NCBI RefSeq assembly: GCF_900188105.1
Contig: NZ_FZNP01000011.1
Location: 212,093-276,092, forward strand
From: Actinomadura mexicana
Lineage (GTDB): Bacteria; Actinomycetota; Actinomycetes; Streptosporangiales; Streptosporangiaceae
Reading direction: 5' to 3'
Length of the DNA: 64,000 bases
Shown here piece by piece: positions 1-8,212 of the stretch. The notes below the pieces were generated by a model. That model did no database searches. It saw only the letters and a program-made list of their open reading frames with translations, and had not been told where the DNA came from. The number at the start of each line of letters is the position of its first letter. The first letter of the stretch is position 1. Both the position numbers and the translations under genes were made by a program.

Positions 1-449
1 GTGTTCGTCGGGCGCTCGACGCCCGCCCACAGACTGGGAAGGTTGACCACGATTCCCTCCTGCGTGCTGCGGGCGATGACCACGACCGCCTCCTCGTCGG
101 GGGAGGGGTTCTCCTCACGGTGCGGGACATAGGGCGGGACGAAGATGTAGTCGCCAGGCTCGGTTTCGACGCGGACCTCCTCGGCGCCTTCGGCGAAGAC
201 GAAGACCGGGCGGCCGGAGACGATGTAGATCGCCGTTTCCGCCGCGCCGTGGTGATGGTCGCCGGAGCTGGTCGCGGGCTCGACGTGGGTACGGCCCATC
301 CAGAGCCGTTGCGAGCCCACGCTCCTGCCCGAGATCGCCTCGTACCTTCGCATTCCCGAGGTCTGTGCGGTGTCGGGGTCCATGTCGGCGCCGCGGACAT
401 GCTCGATGCGGCCATGCCAGGCGGCCGTCCCCCGTGCGTGATCAGTCAC
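1..449 (-). CDS. Cupin-domain protein, 3' end outside window
   Basis: This is a single-domain cupin reading frame that starts with GTG at 449 and continues past the left edge. The protein has a His-rich metal-binding stretch (GDHHHGAAETAIYIVSG) followed by the second cupin motif (GDYIFVPPYVPHREEN), the usual ligands of small mononuclear-metal cupins. The start codon overlaps the stop of a non-coding upstream frame, and a weak GAGAG ribosome site precedes it. Small cupins bind or oxidise small organic acids or act as sensors, but the substrate cannot be read from sequence. It diverges from the TetR gene across about 700 bp, so any link to the catabolic island is unproven. Confidence 0.75.
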   Translation of the reverse strand, partial: MTDHARGTAAWHGRIEHVRGADMDPDTAQTSGMRRYEAISGRSVGSQRLWMGRTHVEPATSSGDHHHGAAETAIYIVSGRPVFVFAEGAEEVRVETEPGDYIFVPPYVPHREENPSPDEEAVVVIARSTQEGIVVNLPSLWAGVERPTN

Positions 450-1166
450 TTGTGTCTCTCGTCGGTCATTTCGGTGGGGAGGGACCCCGGCGTGTCCCGG
501 TTCCTCGTGCCTTGCTCGTGGTCGTCGCCGGCGGCACAAGCGGCAGCGATCTTCGCGTGCTTGTGCGCCGTCCCGTCTGAGAGGGCGCGGGGTGGAGGCG
601 GAAGAGATTCTTTCGAGAACGATTCAGCCTTGCATGCGGTACTCCGTTCGGGCAACGGGCTCCGCCGGCTGGTACGGCCTCGTTTCCGTACCGGCGTGCC
701 GCGGCAGCCCCTCTTCGAGGATCGACGATAACGCCGGTTGGCCGGTGCCTCCCTGAGGCGCCGGCCCGGCGTGGACGAAAAAGGGGGACGCGCGTCGCCG
801 ATGGGCTCCTGCGGGCGCTCGTTGAGCCGGAGCGCATATGGATACTGACTGTCCAGTTGGTCGTCTACGGAGATACGACTGGGGAGTGACGGCCTGTGGA
901 TGCGGGGCCACTTCCGGATCGAAAGGCCTCGCGTCCGGGCGAAGGCGCGAGTGCAGCGGCGCGGAGGATCCCTCTGGAAATCGCTGGAGTGGAGCAGAGC
1001 CCACCAGCTGGTCGGTACACTCAGGTCGGTTTGATCTCGCAATGGCGGGTCGTGAGGTCCGCCCGGACGCCGGCGTGCACAGGCGCATGGTGGAGCGAAG
1101 CGGGGCATCCTCGCGGGAAGGACGAGAGAGTGATCGGCAGCAGTTCGGAGCGGAGGCGGGTGCGGT
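450..1166. other. Gene-free stretch between cupin and tetR
   Basis: About 700 bases separate the divergent cupin and TetR genes. I see open frames on both strands, but they have the arginine/proline-rich composition of shadow frames and no family motifs. An imperfect inverted repeat built on CCAGT and ACGACTGG lies near 853-882 and could be a regulatory site. The island's CCRACY palindrome is not present here, although 1003-1017 looks superficially like it. Confidence 0.5.
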
Positions 1167-1796
1167 ATGCCTAGGCCGTCGCGCCGCGTCGACGTGCGCG
1201 CCACAGCCGCGCGCATCTTCCGCGAACACGGATACCTCGCCGCGACCATGGACCAGATCGCCGACGAGGTGGGGCTCAACAAGGGGACCCTGTACCACTA
1301 CTACCCTTCCAAGAGCGCGATCCTGTACGAACTGCTGTCCGAGCAGGTCGACGCGACCCTGGACATGCTGGCGCGGGTGCCGCTGACGGGCAGCAGCACC
1401 GAGCGCATGCGCTTCTTCGTCCGCGAGCAGGTGGCACATGTCGCTACCAGCGATGACGAACTGGTCGTGTTCTTCCAAGAGGTCCCGTGGATGGACCAAC
1501 GGCTGTCCGCCGAGGACGCGCGGTCGATCCGGCAGCGGATCTACCGCTACGAGGAGTTCGTGAAGTCGCTCCTGGCCGAGGGGGTGCGCACCGACGAGTT
1601 CCGGCCGCTCGCGCCGTCGACGACCCTGTATTCGATCATCGGGATCCTCGCCTATGTGCCCAACTGGTATCGCCGTCCGGAGGACGGTACGGACGACCTG
1701 CTGGTCGAGGAGGTCACCGACTTCGTGATGGGCGGCATCTGCGCCGGACGGCCCGAGAAGCCGGCCATCGGCGCCCCCCGCGGCTCGGGGAACTGA
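1167..1796 (+). CDS. TetR/AcrR-family transcriptional regulator
   Basis: This 209-aa one-component repressor has an N-terminal helix-turn-helix at about residues 20-50 (MDQIADEVGLNKGTLYHYYPSK), a canonical TetR recognition segment. The C-terminal ligand domain belongs to the type common in actinobacterial fatty-acid and steroid regulators. A GGAGG site at 1152-1156 supports the ATG at 1167. It is the only TetR protein in the window and lies at the edge of an island with twelve identical-type 16-bp palindromes, the usual size of a TetR operator. It is therefore the natural candidate for the island's repressor, probably released by an acyl-CoA. No palindrome lies upstream of its own gene, so autoregulation through that site is not seen. 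The link to the operators is inference. Confidence 0.9.
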   Translation: MPRPSRRVDVRATAARIFREHGYLAATMDQIADEVGLNKGTLYHYYPSKSAILYELLSEQVDATLDMLARVPLTGSSTERMRFFVREQVAHVATSDDELVVFFQEVPWMDQRLSAEDARSIRQRIYRYEEFVKSLLAEGVRTDEFRPLAPSTTLYSIIGILAYVPNWYRRPEDGTDDLLVEEVTDFVMGGICAGRPEKPAIGAPRGSGN

Positions 1797-1853
1797 CGTC
1801 CGGTTCCGCGGCGGGGCACCTCGCTCATCGGCGGAGCATCTTCGTCTCCGGGA

Positions 1854-1882
1854 TTGCAAACCGACTGGCTGGTTGGTTAACT
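1854..1882 (+). promoter_or_regulatory. Promoter with palindromic operator, site 1
   Basis: The 16-bp palindrome occupies 1861-1876 (CCGACTGGCTGGTTGG). It lies in the 17-bp spacer between a -35-like TTGCAA (1854-1859) and a -10-like TTAACT (1877-1882), upstream of the SnoaL-like gene. A repressor bound here would exclude RNA polymerase. It is one of twelve copies of CCRACY-N4-RGTYGR in the island. Confidence 0.7.
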
Positions 1883-1967
1883 TTGGGGAGCCGAGGGACC
1901 GTCACCGTCCCGACGGCCGCCCGCTCGGGACGACGAGCGCCGGAGCGAGAGTGAGGAGCCAGAGCCC

Positions 1968-2504
1968 ATGGACGCCGAGATCGAAGCGCTGCGCCGCGAA
2001 GTGCGGTGGCTACGCGATCACGAGGAGATCCGCCGGCTGCTCTACCGGTACGCCCGCGGGGTGGATCGGGCGGACCTCGACCTGATCAGGTCCGTGTACG
2101 CCCCCGGCGGGACGGACCGGCACGGTCCGTTCGACGGCCCGGGAGAGGAGTTCGCGCAGGTCGTCGTGAGCGGCGCCGAGAAGGCGTGGGATCACGTGGG
2201 CAACCACAACATCACCAACACCGTGATCGAGCTCGACGGCGACCGGGCCCGTGCCGAGGTCTACTTCCTCGCCTTCCATCCGCACGCCGACAACGGGTCC
2301 CCCGAGTTGGGGGTCATCTCCGGGCGGTACCTCGACCACCTCGAACGGCGCGACGGCCGGTGGGGCATCGTGCGGCGGGTCGTCGTCTCGGACTGGACGC
2401 GCACCGACCTGCCCGGGGCCGAATGGGAGCGCACCACCGAACGAGGCGGCTACATCGGCGGTCGCCGGGGGAGTACCGACGCGTCCTATGAGTTCTTCGG
2501 CTGA
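1968..2504 (+). CDS. SnoaL-like / NTF2-fold protein
   Basis: This 178-aa protein has the alpha+beta cone signature of the SnoaL_4/nuclear-transport-factor-2 group. An N-terminal helix (EIRRLLYRYARGVDRADLDL) is followed by a D/H-rich strand region (NHNITNTVIELDGDRARAEVYF) and the closing W(G/T)I strand. Family members include small ring hydratases, cyclases, isomerases and non-catalytic subunits, many in steroid and aromatic catabolism. A GAGGAG site near 1953 supports the ATG. The gene sits behind operator site 1 and overlaps the start of the thioesterase gene, so the two form one operon. A ring-modifying step is plausible, but the substrate is unknown. Confidence 0.8.
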   Translation: MDAEIEALRREVRWLRDHEEIRRLLYRYARGVDRADLDLIRSVYAPGGTDRHGPFDGPGEEFAQVVVSGAEKAWDHVGNHNITNTVIELDGDRARAEVYFLAFHPHADNGSPELGVISGRYLDHLERRDGRWGIVRRVVVSDWTRTDLPGAEWERTTERGGYIGGRRGSTDASYEFFG

Positions 2505-3165
2505 GCACGGCGGCGCCGCCTCCGGGCGCGCCGCCGCGGACGTCCCGGCCGGCGGGCCCGCGCTGAGCCCGCACTGGGCCGCGTGGAGCAGGGAGGCGGC
2601 CGAACGGGCCGCGGACGGCTGGCCCGCGATGATCGAGGAGCTGCGCGCGCTCCAGGACGCCGCCGCCGGAACCGTCCCCCCGGCGGACGCCGTGCGGGAG
2701 GCGAGCGCGCTGCTCGCACGGGTCCGAGAGCTGCTGGAACCGTACCGGGTCGCCGCGGCGGACCAGATCTTCGGCCGCCTGCTGGAACTGCCCGGACGCG
2801 GACAGACCCTCAGCCCGCCGCTGTGGATCACCCGCCATGCCGACGACGAGATCACCGCCACCACCTGGTTCGGGCCCTTCCACGAGGGCAGCCACGGCGC
2901 GGCGCATGGTGGCGCGGTCTCCCTGATGTTCGACGACGCGCTCGGCCGAGTCGCGGACCTGGGCGGAAGGCCGAGATCGCGCACCGCGAACCTGCACGTC
3001 GACTTCCGCAGCATCACCCCGCTGCGGCGCCGGTTGGCGGTCCGGGTGCGGATGACCGAGCAGGCGGGACGCAAGCGGTACCTGCAAGGCACGCTGCAAG
3101 ACGGCCCGCGCCTGTGCGCGGAGGCCACCGGACTGTTCGTGGAGATGCGCCCGGGCCACCAGTGA
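2488..3165 (+). CDS. PaaI-type hotdog thioesterase
   Basis: This 225-aa protein has an approximately 90-residue variable N-terminal half. A 4HBT/PaaI hotdog domain occupies about residues 95-220. The hotdog helix reads GAAHGGAVSLMFDDALG, where the HGG-x(n)-D element is the conserved acyl-CoA thioesterase feature, and it is followed by the LHVDFRSITPL strand. The enzyme should hydrolyse an acyl-CoA and so release a dead-end CoA ester or set the free CoA pool. The ATG at 2488 lies inside the end of the preceding gene, which indicates translational coupling. A strong hairpin follows the stop codon. Confidence 0.85.
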   Translation: MSSSAEHGGAASGRAAADVPAGGPALSPHWAAWSREAAERAADGWPAMIEELRALQDAAAGTVPPADAVREASALLARVRELLEPYRVAAADQIFGRLLELPGRGQTLSPPLWITRHADDEITATTWFGPFHEGSHGAAHGGAVSLMFDDALGRVADLGGRPRSRTANLHVDFRSITPLRRRLAVRVRMTEQAGRKRYLQGTLQDGPRLCAEATGLFVEMRPGHQ

Positions 3166-3193
3166 GCGACGCCCGCCGCGGGGCCGATGCCAG

Positions 3194-3226
3194 TCCCCCG
3201 AGGGGTGAGACCCCACCCCCGGGGGA
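3194..3226. terminator. Bidirectional hairpin terminator
   Basis: A near-perfect GC stem (TCCCCCG arm against CGGGGGA) lies in the 67-bp gap between the convergent thioesterase and racemase genes. It would serve both strands. Confidence 0.7.
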
Positions 3227-3232
3227 GTGGGG

Positions 3233-4327
3233 CTAGGACTGGTCGGTCGGCACCTCTTGGACGGGGACCGGGGCCGAGGGGGGCTCGGGGAGCCGGGTGG
3301 GTGTGCGGGAGAAGCGGGGCGCGGGAGCGGCCTGGGTGAGCCCATCGCGGGTGACGGTCGTGGCGCGCGCGGCGACGTGCGGATGGCCGGGTACCTCGGA
3401 GAAGGAGAGGACCGGCGTGACGCACGCGTCGGTGTCGGCGAAGGTCTTCGCCCAGTCGTCCCGCGTCCGGGTCGCGAACACCGCGGCGAGGGCGGCCTTG
3501 AGCTCCGGCCAGCGCTCCCGGTCGTCCTGCGCCGGGAGTTCGGTTTCCGCGAGGCCGAGCCCCTCCAGGAGCGCGGCGTAGAACTGCGGTTCGATCGCGC
3601 CGACGGCGACATGGCGCCCGTCCGCGCAGGTGTAGGTGTCGTAGAACGGGGCGGCCCCGTCGAGCAGATTGACTTCGCGCTCATCGGCCCAGGCGTCCTG
3701 GGCGAGCAGGTTCCAGACCATCTGTGAGAGCAGGGCGGCCCCGTCGATCATCGCCGCGTCGACCACCTGCCCCTGCCCGGACCGCTGGGCCTCCCACACT
3801 CCGGCCAGGACGCCGATCACCAGGAGCATGGACCCGCCACCGAAGTCCCCGACGAGGTTGAGCGGGGGCACGGGACGTTCCCCGGCGCGCCCGATCGCGT
3901 GCAGCACACCGGTCAGCGAGATGTAGTTGATGTCGTGGCCGGCGCGCTGCGCCAGCGGACCGTCCTGACCCCACCCCGTCATCCGCGCGTACACCAGCCG
4001 GGGGTTGCGGGCGTGGCACTGCTCCGGGCCGACCCCGAGGCGTTCGGTCACTCCAGGGCGATAGCCCTCGAGCAGGACGTCGGCCCATTCGGCCAGCCGC
4101 AGCACGTTCTCCCGATCAGAGGGGTCCTTGAGGTCGGCCGCGACGCGCCGGCGGCCGCGCAGCGTCGGATCCCGGTCCTCGGCTCCGATCTGGAAGCCGC
4201 TCGACGGCCGATCCACCCGGACGACGTCGGCTCCCAGATCGGCCAGGATCATCGCGGCGTGCGGCCCGGGACCGATGCCGGCGAGCTCCACGACCTTGAG
4301 TCCGCTGAGGGGTCCTTCTCGATGCAC
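3233..4327 (-). CDS. Alpha-methylacyl-CoA racemase (CaiB/BaiF family)
   Basis: This 364-aa family III CoA-transferase-fold enzyme is most like alpha-methylacyl-CoA racemase. The racemase catalytic residues can be matched: His131 in AGHDINY, Asp161 in VGDFGGG and Glu246 in AIEPQFY. The N-terminal CoA-binding region reads ILADLGADVVRVDRP. The length is normal for the family. The enzyme interconverts 2R- and 2S-methylacyl-CoA, which is needed when a methyl-branched side chain (isoprenoid or steroid) enters beta-oxidation. The start is GTG at 4327 with AGGAGG five bases upstream. It is the third gene of a minus-strand operon behind operator site 2, after the AttH-like and phosphotransferase-like genes. 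Confidence 0.9.
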   Translation of the reverse strand: MHREGPLSGLKVVELAGIGPGPHAAMILADLGADVVRVDRPSSGFQIGAEDRDPTLRGRRRVAADLKDPSDRENVLRLAEWADVLLEGYRPGVTERLGVGPEQCHARNPRLVYARMTGWGQDGPLAQRAGHDINYISLTGVLHAIGRAGERPVPPLNLVGDFGGGSMLLVIGVLAGVWEAQRSGQGQVVDAAMIDGAALLSQMVWNLLAQDAWADEREVNLLDGAAPFYDTYTCADGRHVAVGAIEPQFYAALLEGLGLAETELPAQDDRERWPELKAALAAVFATRTRDDWAKTFADTDACVTPVLSFSEVPGHPHVAARATTVTRDGLTQAAPAPRFSRTPTRLPEPPSAPVPVQEVPTDQS

Positions 4328-4393
4328 CTTGGCCTCCTGGCCATCTGTGAGTTGGTGGGAGAGCGGTCCGGCACGGACCTGGGGGCGGAGCGG

Positions 4394-5449
4394 TCAGGTC
4401 TGGTCGAAGTGCGATCGGGCCAGGTCGGTCCAGTGGTCGGTGGTCGAGGCGAACCGGCGCGGATCCTCCCCGTCGTCCATCGCGCCGGAACCGAACCGCA
4501 TCGCCGTGCGCAGGCACAGGCACGCCAGCCGCCAGGCGGCCAGTGAGCGGTACAGGTTCAGGTGGCCGAGGTCGGCCTGTGACGTCCGGGCGTAGACCGC
4601 GATCGCCTCCTCCTCGGTGACGGAACCGGGCGCCGCGGTCGGCACCGTCACACCGAGCATCGCGCCGGGCGGCGGGTTCCAGTAGTTCAGGAGCATCCCG
4701 AGGTCCGCCAGCGGCTCACCGAGCGTGACCAGCTCCCAGTCCAGGACGGCCCGGACGGAGCCGTCCGCGCCGATGATCGCGTTGCCCAGCCGGTAGTCAC
4801 CGTGGACGATCCGGCCGCCCGCGTCCCGCGGCAGCCGGTCCGCGAGCTCGGCCCCCAGCCGGTCGAGGCGTGCGGTGCGGCCGCCGTCGAGTGGGGAGTC
4901 CAGTGCCTCCAGATCGGCGAGGACCGCACGGAAACGGCGCAGCTGCCTGCCGTTGTAGTCGGCGCGCGGGCCGAGGTCCCCCAGCCCGACCGCGTCCGGA
5001 TTCACCGCGTGGAGCTCGGCGAGCACCGAGACGATCTCGATGGACGCGCGCCGCAGGCCGGCGGCGGTGAGCACCCGCCGCGCCTGCTCGGCGCGGTCGA
5101 GCACGAAGCCTTCGACGAAGTCGGTGACGTGGCAGGGCACACCGAGGGGGTCTGCCGCGCCGCCGGTCATCCGGACACGGGGCACGGGCACGACGGTGTC
5201 CCGCAGAGCCGCCATGGCGCGGGCCTCGCGCGCGGCGTCGTGGGCGCGGCCGCCGGAGTGACCGGCGGGGGCGTGGCGGAGTGCCCACGCGTGCCCGGCC
5301 CGGTCGGTCATGCGGTAGGTGAGCATGCTGTAGCCGCCGGTGATCCTGTCGAAGGCGAACGGAGGGTCCGCCTCGGGCAGGCCGGCGCGGAGCCAGTCCG
5401 CGACGTCTCGGGGGACGTGGTCGGCCAGCGGGGGAGGGGGCGCCGTCAT
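4394..5449 (-). CDS. Aminoglycoside-phosphotransferase-like (APH/choline kinase fold) protein
   Basis: This 351-aa protein has the APH-family catalytic loop HGDYRLGN at residues 216-223 and the metal-binding DWE at 237-239. An N-terminal nucleotide-binding lobe reads GGYSMLTYRM. Members of this subgroup are often encoded beside acyl-CoA dehydrogenases and resemble the kinase domain of ACAD10. There they may phosphorylate hydroxy-acids for later removal of the phosphate. Antibiotic resistance is unlikely in this setting. The ATG overlaps the stop of the upstream gene by four bases. It is part of the three-gene operon with the racemase. Confidence 0.85.
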   Translation of the reverse strand: MTAPPPPLADHVPRDVADWLRAGLPEADPPFAFDRITGGYSMLTYRMTDRAGHAWALRHAPAGHSGGRAHDAAREARAMAALRDTVVPVPRVRMTGGAADPLGVPCHVTDFVEGFVLDRAEQARRVLTAAGLRRASIEIVSVLAELHAVNPDAVGLGDLGPRADYNGRQLRRFRAVLADLEALDSPLDGGRTARLDRLGAELADRLPRDAGGRIVHGDYRLGNAIIGADGSVRAVLDWELVTLGEPLADLGMLLNYWNPPPGAMLGVTVPTAAPGSVTEEEAIAVYARTSQADLGHLNLYRSLAAWRLACLCLRTAMRFGSGAMDDGEDPRRFASTTDHWTDLARSHFDQT

Positions 5450-6474
5450 GCGGGCTCGGTGGTCTGCCGCATGCCGAGCGGGAGCCCATCGACCAGCTGG
5501 TCGAGGATCTCGACGACGCCGAGTCCGGTCCGCCCGTCGTCGGTCCTGAACTCGTACACCGAGTAGCCGATCCGCGTGTCCAGCGCCGCTCCGTCATCGT
5601 CCCGGCGGTGGTGGCGCAGGGGAAAGAAGCGGTGGGGCGTCGCGGCCGTCGCGGTCAGGGTCAACGGGCCGTCCGGGGTCGAGAGCACGATCACGACCTC
5701 TTCGCCGAAGCCGTCCCCGGTCCAGCGGACGCGGACGTCCTCGAGCCCGGCTTCGGTGAGCGCGCCGCCCTTGACGAGGGCGGCCTCCCTGATCGTCTCA
5801 CCGGTGCGGCGCGCCACGAAGAGCCCCATGACCTGCGTCCCGTCGTCCAGGTTCGCGATGGCCCAGCGGTACCAGCACGGTCCGGCCCAGTCGCGAGGCC
5901 CCCACGAGTGGTCGCGCAGTCCGCGCCCGTTGACCTCGATGCCGCGACCGTCCACGGTGATGGTCCCCCGCACCGCGATGAACTGCTCGAAGTGCCCGAG
6001 CGCCATCGACTCCTCGACGTAGTTGGCCGGGTCGTCCCCGTTCGTGCCGAACGCCGGGCCCTGGCCGCGGACGTCGAGTTCGATTCGCACGGTGCGGCGC
6101 GGCGCCTCGCGGAACGCCGACGAGGGGGTGGTGAGCACGCGCGGGTCGGCGAACGACGCGAGCCGTCCGTCGAAGGTCAGTCGCTGCCGCCGGAGCGGCT
6201 CGACGATCTCGAAGGTGAGGTCGCCGGCCGTGAGCCCGCCGGGTGCGGCCGCGGAGAGGCGCCGGTAGTCGAAGAGCGCCTCGCCGGGCAGGAACAGCAT
6301 CACTCCCGCCTGGGCCGCCAGCCGGTTCTCCTGGATGGCGACGCGCAGCCAGCCGACCGCACCGCTCTCCGGACAGGCGAAGTTGTAGTAGGTGCTTTCG
6401 TTGTACGCCGGATCGTCGTCGGCGCGGTGCCGGTACTCGTGGTGCGGTTCGATCTGCTCGGCGAACATCGACAC
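5446..6474 (-). CDS. AttH-like (hydroxyneurosporene-hydratase fold) protein
   Basis: This protein of about 342 aa is beta-rich and carries the pattern RDHSWGPRDWAGPCWYRWAIANLDDG. That pattern is typical of AttH/CrtC-like lipocalin-duplicated proteins, often annotated as DUF7064 in steroid and terpenoid gene clusters. Its catalytic function is unknown. I prefer the GTG at 6474 because AGGAGG lies six bases upstream. The ATG at 6468 is an alternative, and longer versions would read through operator site 2. It is the first gene of the minus-strand operon with the phosphotransferase-like and racemase genes. Confidence 0.75.
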   Translation of the reverse strand: MSMFAEQIEPHHEYRHRADDDPAYNESTYYNFACPESGAVGWLRVAIQENRLAAQAGVMLFLPGEALFDYRRLSAAAPGGLTAGDLTFEIVEPLRRQRLTFDGRLASFADPRVLTTPSSAFREAPRRTVRIELDVRGQGPAFGTNGDDPANYVEESMALGHFEQFIAVRGTITVDGRGIEVNGRGLRDHSWGPRDWAGPCWYRWAIANLDDGTQVMGLFVARRTGETIREAALVKGGALTEAGLEDVRVRWTGDGFGEEVVIVLSTPDGPLTLTATAATPHRFFPLRHHRRDDDGAALDTRIGYSVYEFRTDDGRTGLGVVEILDQLVDGLPLGMRQTTEPA

Positions 6475-6489
6475 GGCAGGCCTCCTAAA

Positions 6490-6505
6490 CCAACTGCTTG
6501 GTTGA
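6490..6505 (-). promoter_or_regulatory. Palindromic operator, site 2
   Basis: CCAACT-GCTT-GGTTGA matches CCRACY-N4-RGTYGR. It lies immediately upstream of the ribosome-binding site of the AttH-like/APH/racemase operon, so a bound repressor would block the start region of the transcript. Confidence 0.75.
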
Positions 6506-6717
6506 TGACCTAAGAAGGGTGGGCGACGGTCGAGGCCATCAGCGGCGGCGGCCACGGGCTCGCCGACTTCGCCGCCTCACTGGACCGCTGCGGCGTGCCG
6601 GCGGAACTGGTCGAGCGTCACCTGAGCGCCCGAGGTGATCCGTCCCTGTACGACCCGGGGGATATGACGAGCGGGGCACCTCCGAAGGGATGCTCCGCTC
6701 GCCGGGGTGCCGCGGGC

Positions 6718-7920
6718 TCAGCCGGGCGGGACCACCATGCCGTTCTTGACCGGGCTGTACGGCACGAAGACGAAGTCCTTGGGCGTCACGTCGGGGAAGT
6801 GGTTCTCGCTGGAGAAGCCGACCGGCATGACGTAGTTCGGCATGTCCTCGGGCTTGGCGTTCTCCACCGCCTTGGCCATCTGCTTGGGGTCGAAGCCTCC
6901 CGCCAGGTCGGCGGCGTACGCGGCGAGCAACACGTCGTTGTACGCGACGAGGTAGGTGTTGATCGGGAACGGCAGCTTGCCGCCCCCCTCCTTGAGCACC
7001 GCTTGGTAGAAGGTCTTGAACGCCTTCGACTCCGTCTGCGGCGTGCCCTTCACGTTCGCGGCCAGCTGCTGGAACTCGATGCCCTCGAACGCCGACGGGT
7101 CGGCGATGTCGGCCAGGTTGTTGGCCGAGAAGGTCTGGGCCGAGTACGTCGGGAGGGTGAGGCCGAGCTTGGTCCGCGCCGAGACCACCGCGGCGGCGCC
7201 CGGGAAGTAACCGGCGAAGACGAGCGCGTCCGGCTTGCCGGCCAAGGCCTGCTGCAGTTGCGCCGTGGCGTCCACCGCGCTCGGCGGGACGCTCACGAAG
7301 GTGGCCTTGATGCCGGCGTCCTCGAAGGCCGACTTCGCCACCGCCTCGAACGCCTGGCCCGAGGAGTCGTCGGAGTCGACCACGCCGACGCTGGCGTGGC
7401 CCTTCTCCTTGAGCTTCTCCACGAGGCTCTCGGTGTAGTCGGGGATCGTGTGCGCGTTGCCGAACACGAGCGGGTACTTCTTCGGATCGTTGAAGGTGTT
7501 CGCCGTGAAGTGCTGGGACACGAACACGCCGGTGTTGGAGAGGATCGGGATGCCCGCGGGGATCTCGGCTGCGCTGCCGGGAAGGACCGCGTGGGGCTTC
7601 CCGCCGCTCAGCCGCTCCTGGAGCTTGGCGGCCAGCTGGTCCGGGCTGCCGGCATCGTCGGTGATGTTGACTTCGAGGTCCTTGCCGAGCACGCCGCCGT
7701 TGGCGTTGACGACCGCCACGGCGGCCTTGTTGCCGACGGACATGGCCTGGCCCACGGGCGCCACGGGGCCGCTCAGCGCCTGGAAGATCTCGATCTTCAT
7801 CGGGCCCGCCGACCTTGATGACGCGCCGCCGTCACCGCCCTCGCCGGAGCTCCCGCACCCGGAGGCGGCGAGCGTCGCGACGGCGGCGGCCGCCGCCAGT
7901 CGAGTCCAGTTCGACCTCAT
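6718..7920 (-). CDS. Liv-type ABC transporter substrate-binding lipoprotein
   Basis: This 400-aa periplasmic-binding-protein type I fold protein begins with a lipoprotein signal peptide whose lipobox is LAASGC with Cys22. A Gly/Ser linker and the LivJ-like domain follow. It should capture the substrate outside the membrane and deliver it to the permease-ATPase encoded divergently. In catabolic clusters such proteins often bind aromatic or cyclic carboxylates rather than branched-chain amino acids. It is transcribed away from livH across a 292-bp AT-rich control region. The ligand cannot be deduced from sequence. Confidence 0.92.
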   Translation of the reverse strand: MRSNWTRLAAAAAVATLAASGCGSSGEGGDGGASSRSAGPMKIEIFQALSGPVAPVGQAMSVGNKAAVAVVNANGGVLGKDLEVNITDDAGSPDQLAAKLQERLSGGKPHAVLPGSAAEIPAGIPILSNTGVFVSQHFTANTFNDPKKYPLVFGNAHTIPDYTESLVEKLKEKGHASVGVVDSDDSSGQAFEAVAKSAFEDAGIKATFVSVPPSAVDATAQLQQALAGKPDALVFAGYFPGAAAVVSARTKLGLTLPTYSAQTFSANNLADIADPSAFEGIEFQQLAANVKGTPQTESKAFKTFYQAVLKEGGGKLPFPINTYLVAYNDVLLAAYAADLAGGFDPKQMAKAVENAKPEDMPNYVMPVGFSSENHFPDVTPKDFVFVPYSPVKNGMVVPPG

Positions 7921-7930
7921 GGGCCAACCC

Positions 7931-7976
7931 CTTCTGATTCATACAAATGATCATATACCTCTATATGATTCGGTGT
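7931..7976. promoter_or_regulatory. AT-rich island upstream of the binding-protein gene
   Basis: This short AT-rich stretch contains ATGATCATAT and TCTATATGATT (7960-7970). The same 11-mer occurs at 11963-11973 before the first dehydrogenase operon. In such a GC-rich region it probably marks promoter and operator DNA for the binding-protein gene. A related AT-rich stretch precedes livH at 8110-8140. Control by the FadR-type GntR protein encoded at 42161 is a guess. Confidence 0.5.
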
Positions 7977-8109
7977 GACCGTAGCCACATCGCGGAAGCC
8001 GAGTCAAGGTCTGCAGCCCTGTGAGCAGCTGCGGACGGTGTCCCCGCCAGGGCCGGCGCCGCGCGGCCGGCGCCCGGCTCCCCCGCAGGGGAGGGGGCCG
8101 TCCGCCGGC

Positions 8110-8140
8110 ATCAAGTTAATGATTTAGTTGATTTAGATGT
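8110..8140 (+). promoter_or_regulatory. AT-rich island upstream of livH
   Basis: The stretch includes AAGTTAATGATTTAGTTGATT, written here only as its core, TTAATGATTTAG. It lies about 75 bases before the permease start and shares the ATGATT core with the islands at 7931-7976, 11957-11990 and 42098-42121. It is a likely promoter and operator region for the plus-strand transporter operon. Confidence 0.45.
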
Positions 8141-8212
8141 GATGTGCGGCATATGGTGCCGCCACCAGCGCGGTCCGGGCGACCGCGGAACCGTCGTACG
8201 GCAGGGGCACTC

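Noticed and set aside
1003..1017. CCAGCTGGTCGG near the tetR upstream region looks like the island operator
   Set aside because: The two arms do not fit CCRACY-N4-RGTYGR at any offset, so I do not count it as a thirteenth site.
838..1386. Plus-strand open frame before and into tetR
   Set aside because: It overlaps the TetR gene in another frame and shows shadow composition.
2010..3425. Long antisense open frame over the SnoaL-like and thioesterase genes
   Set aside because: It is arginine/proline/serine-rich with no motifs; such frames are common opposite GC-rich genes.
4394..5449. Antibiotic-resistance aminoglycoside phosphotransferase
   Set aside because: The APH fold is shared, but the operon with an acyl-CoA racemase under the catabolic operator speaks for an acyl or hydroxyacid role.
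5483..5500. CGACCAGCTGGTCGAG inside the AttH-like gene
   Set aside because: It is palindromic but lies in coding sequence and does not fit the operator spacing.
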